Source of the DNA: Polytrichum commune
Lineage: Eukaryota > Streptophyta > Polytrichopsida > Polytrichales > Polytrichaceae
DNA: 64,000 bases
Direction: 5' to 3'
Assembly: GCA_950295325.1 (NCBI GenBank)
Contig: OX485808.1
Span: 19,052,527-19,116,526, forward strand
Position 1 is the stretch's first letter, and each line of letters opens with the position of its first letter. This document shows, piece by piece, positions 57,145 through 64,000 of this stretch. The notes below the pieces were generated by a model that had not been told where the DNA came from, ran no database searches, and saw only the letters and a list, made by a program, of their open reading frames with translations. The translations under genes were made by a program, and so were the position numbers.

Positions 57145-57780
57145 CTTACCTTGTCTTTCAAACTCTTGAAAGCTGCTCTCACAATCTGCTTCTTACAACC
57201 AGACTCAGAAACTCTGTTGTGGCACTAAAGAACAACTCTCACAAAGACCTCAGAAACACAATGAATCTCTCGAGCACCCTAAAACTTTCTCACAAACCCC
57301 CTGATACTTGCAAACTCAGGCCTAATTTGAAAGACCTCTACCTTTCTATCACACTCGACCGTGCTCACTTCTACTCAACCTAAAATCACTCCATGCATGA
57401 AATTTACAAAACAAGTAAGGAGTTCAACACAATAAACCGCTCCGAACTCACTCAAAGCTAACACTCTGGACCAAGAAGAGAGAATAACAAGAGGAAGACA
57501 ATAACAAGAGGAATAGAATGAGAGAAGAGGAGGAGAAGCATCAGAGAGGAGGACAGGAATGAAGGAGAAAGAAGAATGAAAGGAAGCGGCGCGACGAAGA
57601 CAAAAGCAAGCGGTGCGAAAGGAAGCGCTTGGCGCGGCGCTATGGAAAGCGGCGGCGGCGTTTCCAAGAGTGGCGCTTGGCGCGGAGGAAGAGAGGAAGA
57701 AAAAGAGAGAAAGAAAAAAGAGGAGGGGAGAGAAGGAGAGAGCGGAAGGGGTCACCCTAAACCCTCGAATCCGGGCCATT
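57145..57780 (-). promoter_or_regulatory. Candidate promoter and 5' exon of gene B
   Basis: A good donor (AAG then GTAAGC, minus strand) at 57145 faces the acceptor just before the gene B ATG at 56222. Two matches to the E2F consensus TTSSCGSS (TTGGCGCG) lie at 57629-57636 and 57677-57684, in a purine-rich plus strand. This fits an untranslated first exon with S-phase control, but no TATA box is clear. The open frame here (MARIRGFRVTPSALSFSP) is low complexity and may be only leader. Confidence 0.35.
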
Positions 57781-57802
57781 AGATTGCGCCGGGCCCATCA
57801 AC

Positions 57803-57893
57803 GGCTCAGAAGCCTCGCGGGCCAACACCCTGCCAGGTGTCGACACCTCCTTGGTTAAGGTGGTTGCCCGCGAGGCTTGTGGTGTTGACACCT
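57803..57893. repeat. Inverted repeat around GCCTCGCGGGC
   Basis: GCCTCGCGGGCCAACACC at 57813 and its inverted relative GCCCGCGAGGC at about 57867 enclose CAGGTGTCGACACCT and GTTGACACCTG. It could form a hairpin or be the remnant of a small MITE. Confidence 0.5.
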
Positions 57894-58527
57894 GCCACCC
57901 TAGGCAGATTGCCTTCCTGGTTGTCCTTGCCCCTAGGTGCGGGACATAGGAGGGCCGGCGCCTCTCTTGGCCGCCCGACCCCGGCCTTCTAACCCGCTAT
58001 TCATTAGCGGCAATTCAATACCACTCAAAAACCTACGTGGACTAAGGTATTCAACAAAATTAACACCATCGCCAACTCATATTTTAATGGTGTTCAATTG
58101 AATGATCACCCGTTGGATTTGATAACATCGTAGAATGTAGCCATTATCGTTTTGGTGTATGAATAATGTAATTTATGGAATCATATGAGAGTGTTACAAA
58201 GTCTAAGAGGAGTAAGTCATAATTATATTGCAATCCACAAAGGCAATTACACGGTGCAATAATATAAATATGGTAACCATTCACATGGTTAACAGTTTAG
58301 GATTATGTATTGTAATTTATATGATGGTTGTTGGTAGAGGACAATGCTCTAGTCTATAATGGATACCCTAACAAGTAGCATTAGAGTGAACATTAATATA
58401 TGTACTTAGAAGTTCACATTTGAAGTACATGGGAGAAACAAATGATTACAAATGTATCTACTGCAACCCCATGGAGTTCACATATCATATGAAGTCATTT
58501 AAACATTCAATTTGATGTTTGATGATG

Positions 58528-58555
58528 CCTAAACCCTAAACCCTAAACCCTAAAC
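58528..58555 (+). repeat. Interstitial telomere-type repeat (CCTAAAC x4)
   Basis: Four perfect copies of the plant-type telomere heptamer lie in tandem, flanked by ordinary AT-rich sequence. Confidence 0.95.
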
Positions 58556-59372
58556 AACACAAACCATAACTGGATGGCACATAGGTCAAATGACATGGGC
58601 CTTGGTGCTTGTAGTTTCCAATACAAATGTATAATGTCATCACAACATCCTAATTCACAAACGTGAAAGATGGATGTGTGGTTTTTCACGAATGAACGCA
58701 CTAAAGGAAATAAATGATATTGTGCTCACAAGTAGGTGATACAATATTAACCTATAACCTTGTCACCTGGTAAGAAGAGCATAAGAACTAGATTATAATA
58801 GATAGGATGTTGTTCATGTTAACATGTTATTTGGAATAGTGAAATATTATATATTAATTTAAGGTAGATTTCATGTTGTGAATGATATGAGGACATACCT
58901 TTTGAACTTTGCATGTTTTGCTCACACACATTGCTAGAGTTCAAGGGACTTCACGATAGGTTCAAACATCCTTGAAAGATTGAACGTGCCAAATGTCATT
59001 TGTGGTTTATGGTTCCATTAATGACTTCCACATAGGTACTAGGTTATTGTCACACTTGGAGCCTTGAGGATGAAGCAATATTGGGTGCACACATTACAAC
59101 ACAACAGATGTTCTTTTAACTAGCGGAAATTGAAAGTTGGCCAAATTATTCAAGTTTGTCATGGCATTAATTATTTGTTTTCAAAATATAAGTCCTCATG
59201 TGAGAGTGTAAGTAATTGCATTAACTATTCTATTTAGTGACTTTTAGTGACTTTTAGTATATGAAGTTTTGTAATACATGCACATCTTTTGTCAATATAT
59301 TGTTTGAAATATACCATAATGTTTGACTACAAGTAGAGTAAAACCCCTTAATAGATATAATCTTACATATTG

Positions 59373-59508
59373 TCATAGGGTTATTGGTATTCAGTGTATG
59401 CGTTCATATGTAGTGTATCAAAATCTTTATATCCTTTTTAGTTATATGATAGTTAGTGTTTGATACACTTAAAACGAACGCATACACTTCCTATTACTAA
59501 CCCTATGA
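59373..59508. mobile_element. Small MITE, 136 bp
   Basis: The termini TCATAGGGTTA and TAACCCTATGA are inverted. Further inverted blocks are AGTGTATGCGTTC and AGTGTATCAAA, so most of it folds into an imperfect hairpin. The flanks do not show a clear target duplication. Confidence 0.7.
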
Positions 59509-59815
59509 GAGTAAGTAACATTAAATGTAAACTCAAACACTAAATATCCACTGTGGTGATATATGGAAGTTACATATAGGAATTTAGTATTAGTAAGGAT
59601 GTGAGAAAAAAATACAACAATGATAAAAGGAGAAAGGAGATGGCAATAGGGAAGGTGGTGGTGTATTCATGTATAAAACTAATTATGAAAGAGTTGAAGA
59701 ATAGTGTTGACCAAGTTAGGGTGGTAACAACTTTAAATATATGTTGAATTATTCATTTGATGGTTGGGGCAACGAAGAGCCAAGCTAAATATACATTGTC
59801 TATTATTGACAAGAA

Positions 59816-59915
59816 GCGGGAAATTGAGTCAGAAGGTTTGAATTAACGTCCAAAGGAGACCAGGCGGGAAAGGCATCCAAAAAGGATGCCCAAAGCGGAG
59901 GCGGGTAGTATAAAG
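59816..59915 (+). promoter_or_regulatory. Promoter of the DUF7869-type transposase, with E2F-type sites
   Basis: GCGGGAAA occurs at 59816-59823 and again at 59864-59871 (in GGCGGGAAA). This is the reverse of the canonical E2F element TTTCCCGC. A TATAAAG box at 59909-59915 follows. The spacing (sites 40-100 bp upstream of TATA) and orientation toward the gene at 61462 make this the likely promoter. E2F control would place expression in S phase, which suits a transposon; that is inference. Confidence 0.6.
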
Positions 59916-60128
59916 AGCCCAACCCCCCCAAATGCTGGTTCTTTCTTTCATGTCCCAATCCTGAGATTGCTGCAAGCTCTCTAAGTTGGAGCTGTAATAC
60001 ACGGTTTGTGTACGCTTCCATTCATGAGCAGCTAATTACAACAAATATCTACGAGTTCAGTTGTTCCAAATAGGTTATATATAGATTAATAGAGAATCAC
60101 CCGAATAAATAGGCGGATTTTGCGGAAT

Positions 60129-61247
60129 TGTTTGGGTCGGTCGACCCAAACCCAGCCTTACAGTGTGGGTGCTCTCTGTTGTGAGCCTGAACCCATCCTG
60201 CCTCAAGGTTTGGGTCGATCGACCCAAACCCAGCCCTACAGTGTGGGTGCTCACTGTTGTGAGCCTGAACCCATCCTGCCTCAAGGTTTGGGTCGATCGA
60301 CCCAAACCCAGCCCTACAATGTGGGTGCTCACTGTTGTGAGCCTGAACCCATCCTGCCTCAAGGTTTGGGTCGATCGACCCAAACCCAGCCCTACAGTGT
60401 GGGTGCTCACTGTTGTGAGCCTGAACCCATCCTGCCTCAAGGTTTGGGTCGATCGACCCAAACCCAGCCCTACAGTGTGGGTGCTCACTGTTGTGAGCCT
60501 GAACCCATCCTGCCAAAAGGTTTGGGTCGGTCGACCCAAACCCAGCCCCAAAGTGTGGATGCTGTGTGTAGTGAGCCTGAACTCATCCTGCCTCGAGGTT
60601 TGGGTCGCTCGACCCAAACCCAGCCCTCTAAGTGTGGGTGCTCTCTGGAGTGACCCTAAACCCATCCTGCCAAAAGGTTTGGGTCGCTCGACCCAAACCC
60701 AGCCCTCTAAGTGTGGGTGCTGTCTTTAGTGAGCCTGAACCCATCCTGCCAGAAGGTTTGGATCGATCGACCCAAACTCAACCCTACAGTGTGGGTGCTC
60801 ATTGTTGTGAACCTGAACCCATCCTGCCAAAAGGTTTGGGTCGCTCGACCCAAACCCAACCCTCTAAGTGTGGGTGCTCTTTGGAGTGACTCTAAACCCA
60901 TCCTGCCAAAAGGTTTGGGTCGCTCGACCCAAACCCAGCCCCCTAAGTATGGGTGCTCCTTGTCGTGACCTTAAACCCATCCTGCCAAAAGGTTTGGGTC
61001 GCTCGACCCAAACTCAGCCCCCTAAGTATGGGTGCTCTCTGGAGTGACCCTAAACCCATCCTGCCAAAAGGTTTGGGTCGCTCGACCCAAACCCAACCCC
61101 CTAAGTATGGGTGCTCCTTGTCGTGACCTTAAACCCATCCTCCCAAAAGGTTTGGGTCGCTCGACCCAAACCCAGCGCCTAAGTGTGGGTGCTCTCTGTA
61201 TTGAGCCTGAACCCTCCTCCCAAAAGGTTTGGGTCGCTCGACCCAAA
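60129..61247 (+). repeat. Palindrome B array in the 5' leader (15 units)
   Basis: Fifteen units of about 78 bp each hold one TTTGGGTCG-NN-CGACCCAAA followed by CCCAGCCCTACAGTGTGGGT, GCTCACTGTTGTGAGCCTGA and ACCCATCCTGCC. Left units have centre AT, right units mainly CT, a few GT, so the array grew by local duplication. It lies between the TATA box and the ATG of the transposase gene, hence in a leader or first intron. Long open frames across it are repeat translations. Confidence 0.95.
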
Positions 61248-61461
61248 CCCAGCCTCTAAGTGTGGATGGGATCTGGATGACAGTGTGGCCACTGGCCATC
61301 CGAAACCTTTACGAACCCAATGGCATATCAGTCATATGAACTTGTATGAGCACTGAGTATTTGCAATTTTGTTTATATATGATGGTTTTTGTGTTCTTCG
61401 ATTTGAACCTACAATTTTTGTGATTTTTTGACAATGTTCAATGTTCATGTGTGTAGGCAGA

Positions 61462-64000
61462 ATGGATGGGTTTAGTGAAATAGGGGATTGGTCATCTGAT
61501 GACATGGCCACTTGGCCATCTGCATCTGATGATGACTTAGACATTGTCGGGGAGGCTACTATGGCTGACAGTGCGGATGAAGATCATTTGGATTTACCTT
61601 CGTCTTCCGTACCGCAGTGTCCCATTGTTGAATGTACGGGACTTTCAAGGGCTTCGTGGGTGAATTTGGAGGTGATACTTCTTAACGATAGTGGAGTTGT
61701 TATGGCGGAGGGGATTTGCCGTAACACCCATCCGCAAGATTGCATTGATGAAAACCCGCTTGGCACCGAGGACGTTGGGGTTGTCATATTGGAGTCGGTC
61801 GTTCATTCCGAGGTGGATCCCACTCATAGGTTCTCCCTCCGCAGGTGGCCATTGAGGAATGTCACAATTGATGGAGTTAGCTTGCGTGAACATGAGCAAC
61901 AACACATGCAAATCGAAAAGGAGGTGCAAGCAAACATGCGGCCGCGCAAGGGTCAAAGAAAGTACGATACATTGGCACGTCCTGCTCCGTCTGCAACTGA
62001 TTGTAAACGTCAAAGGTTGCTCGGGGAGGAGTCCATTAGAGAAGTTGCCACAAAGGATTGTTGTGTGCATCGTTGTTGCCAATTGTTTCCAAGGGATAAA
62101 TTGAAGGCCATCTGCGAAGAAATGTGGCTTGGAGATTTCCGTCTAAGATCCACAAGAAAACTTGATGTCCATAGGGCGATACATGTGAATGGGATGGGTC
62201 GCAAGGTCATCACCATTGAAAGCATAGACGTGTGTTGTAAGGCATGGTACACCATTCACGGTGTGTCGAAAGCGGACTTTTATCGACAAGCTGCTTATGC
62301 CAAGGAAGGCCGCCGGTCCCATTACCATGGTAATGTGGGTTTAAAGAAGCCTAGGGAAGCAACAAGGCAAGCAACGACCACTCTAGCAACCATCATTGTC
62401 CCCCTTGCCGATGCAATGCCGCACAAAACACGCACACTCACAACCGGTGAAAAGGTTGTGGAGAAAGTTCTTCCCACAGGCACAAAATGGAAAGACATAT
62501 TGTTGGACGTGAATGCAGTTGGCGAGAAGATTGGGTTGGAGCCAATTTTATTGTCAAAATTGAGTGCAATCAAGAAACAAAATTTTAGCGAATACATTAC
62601 AAAAAGACGAGGGGACAAATTTGCCAGGTGCTCTAATTGCGAGAAGTTGAAGCGCCTCCGGGATGCACACACGATGGGTACCGAGTCATATGCAGCGCAT
62701 CAATTGAACTATTTCAAGCACGTAAACATGCAAGAGGCACACCGTAATGATTACTACACAAATAGAGCTTTGTCCATCTCCAGGCCCTTGGAGGTTCTTA
62801 CGGTCATCCATGACAAAATGGACCATGCCAAAACAGCCTCCCCATGTTTTGCAAATCAAATCAAGGCCACGGATGGGTTTTTTAAGTTGCATGTATCGGT
62901 TACAGGTGATCTTCGAAACAATGTTATGACATACCCTAAATGTTGTGGTTTTTTATTCCGTGATGTACTTGAGAACATGCATTCACTCAAAATGGTTTAA
63001 TTATATCTAATCACGTTGGGTTGGCATTGCAGGAATGATTGCACATGGACACGGTGATGTCAAGTTTGCTCATTATGCTCTTGATTTGTATCCAGCGGAT
63101 TCAAACCACACGATAGGGTCATTTGCAAAGCTTTTACGTGATTTAGAGAAACCGCCAGCCTATTCTTCAGGATTGTTATTTGAAAACACGGGTTCAACAC
63201 CTCTATATGAAGCGTTGTTGGATGGAAAAGATGTATGCTTTCATTCGTTGCCAGAGCCACCCAGTGATCCCGTGATTGCCAAAAAGTTGCCTCCCACTTT
63301 GCGTGTCCAATTGGACAATTGTGCCAAGGACAATAAAAGTAGATATGTTTTTGCATATTGGTCGTTGTTGGTTGCGAAAGGCATTTTCAAGGAGGTTTTT
63401 GTGTCCTTCCTATTGGTAGGTCACACGCACGATGATATTGATGCATCTTTTGGGCGGTGGAGCATGAAGTTGCGGGAGGAGGATTTTCCTACAATCCCGT
63501 TATTGATGAAGTCGTACATGGATTTGGATAACGTTCCGGCCATCCCCCATATGATTGAGGAGGTGCCAGACTTCAAGGCATTTATAGAACCTTATATTCG
63601 AAGTGGAGCTCACCGATTGATCGGGCATACGAAGGCACAACAATTCCGCTTCTATATGCGTGACGATGGTGTCCCGGCCATGCAATACAAGTTGTTGTGC
63701 ACGACACAAGACTGGAGCCCGCCGGAGGGTCTTCTTGTGTGGCGCGTGGATGCGGATGGAAATACCATGTTACCGGATGGGGAGCCTAGGCCTTGCAAGC
63801 CAATAGCTATGAAGAATTTGGAGGATATTTTGAAAGGTATATCAGGCTTCATACAATATTGGGAGAGTTTGAAAATAGCGGATGTTGGCGGATCATGTTG
63901 GCATCGTTATGGGAGTTGGATACATTATTGGACACGTGTTCGTGCGGCCTTGGCAGACCTCCACCAAGATAGCCCTCATACTTTGAGGCATGGATTTTGG
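61462..64000 (+). CDS. DUF7869-type putative DDE transposase, intact, runs off the window
   Basis: ATG at 61462 (MDGFSEIG; an in-frame ATG at 61441 also exists). Exon 1 is 61462-62905; the intron 62906-63032 joins HVSVTG to MIAHGHGDVKFAHY in frame; exon 2 stays open to the window end. The N-terminal part is acidic. A Cys/His part (DCCVHRCCQLF, later RCSNCEKLKRLRDAH) may bind zinc and DNA. The core has LDNCAKDNKSRY and VGHTHDDIDASFGRW, the hallmark of the DUF7869 family common in plant and animal transposons and thought to be an RNase H-fold nuclease. Unlike all other genes here it has no stop or frameshift over about 800 codons. It is divergent from gene B and shares palindrome B arrays with it, so both probably belong to one element. 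Confidence 0.78.

Larger units (their letters stand above)
57781..59800. other. Intergenic region without genes
   Basis: A GC-rich part (57781-58000) has partly inverted GCCTCGCGGGC and GCCCGCGAGGC segments around CAGGTGTCGACACC. It is followed by 1.8 kb of AT-rich DNA with no reading frame. It holds the telomere-like repeat and the small MITE listed separately. I see no palindrome B here, so it could be the junction between two elements or an insertion. Confidence 0.5.

Noticed and set aside
57375-57779. 134-aa ORF with a hydrophobic Ser/Leu/Phe stretch as a membrane protein
   Set aside because: It is low complexity, complementary to a GA-rich tract, and lies where the gene B leader is expected.
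60075-60968. Long frames on both strands (KVWVDRPKPSPT, GLGRSTQTQP)
   Set aside because: The 78-bp unit is divisible by three, so frames stay open across the array. There is no other evidence of coding.
13620-61247. CRISPR array
   Set aside because: Repeats are palindromic but spacers are themselves repeats and not unique, there are no cas genes, and the DNA is eukaryotic.
1-64000. tRNA, rRNA or other structural RNA genes
   Set aside because: I looked for tRNA A/B box pairs and rRNA-like segments while reading and saw none convincing. A covariance-model scan would be needed to exclude them.

Overview
The window looks like nuclear DNA of a repeat-rich green-lineage (streptophyte) genome. The evidence is interstitial CCCTAAA telomere-type repeats, short GT-AG introns of about 90 to 130 bp, plant-style MULE, hAT and Ty3/Gypsy elements, and solo LTRs. 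I cannot fix the species. The element types (a Gypsy element with a cytosine methyltransferase, a DUF7869-type transposase) make a charophyte alga, bryophyte, lycophyte or fern more likely than a seed plant, but this is inference. No ordinary housekeeping gene is visible; nearly everything is nested mobile DNA.

Layout. The outer frame of 0.9-39.5 kb is one Ty3/Gypsy element on the minus strand: gag about 34.2-33.6 kb, protease, a C5 cytosine DNA methyltransferase at 32.9-31.6 kb, RT, RNase H and integrase at 31.6-29.0 kb, then the integrase end at 6.0-5.9 kb and a C-terminal PHD finger at 2.6-2.2 kb. Its integrase is split by a 23-kb Mutator-like element (6004-29019, 9-bp target duplication TCCAAGTCC). 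That MULE carries a decayed MULE transposase (7.1-10.8 kb), a multi-exon gene that I read as a ParB-like domain joined to a beta-class DNA amino-methyltransferase-like domain (16.5-26.1 kb, 'gene A'), and long tandem arrays of a 20-bp palindrome. A second, inverted copy of the same MULE family starts at 39533 and carries a 5'-truncated gene A (45.0-40.0 kb, minus) with its own palindrome arrays. At least five LTR insertions of the 974-bp family, two of a 2.2-kb family, and one solo copy plus one short non-autonomous element of a third family are nested in these, several with perfect 5-bp target duplications.

The right part (49.4-64 kb) has a different but parallel set: an FCP1/NIF-like phosphatase gene, a second ParB/methyltransferase-like gene ('gene B', minus, 56.2-51.7 kb), arrays of a second 20-bp palindrome, and an intact DUF7869-type putative transposase (plus, 61.5 kb to the window end) behind a promoter with E2F-type sites.

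The main idea is this. Two element families each encode a ParB-like protein, and each carries many copies of its own family-specific palindrome. Both palindromes have the same geometry: 9-bp arm, 2-bp centre, 9-bp arm. The copies sit in introns, 5' leaders and, for gene B, even in the coding C-terminus. In the two gene A copies the palindrome has expanded in different introns. This suggests an element-encoded DNA-binding system recognising its own repeated site, comparable in logic to ParB/parS and to the VANDAL/VANC anti-silencing system of Arabidopsis. The Gypsy pol is broken almost only by nonsense codons that one C-to-T change would explain, as expected from decay of methylated DNA.
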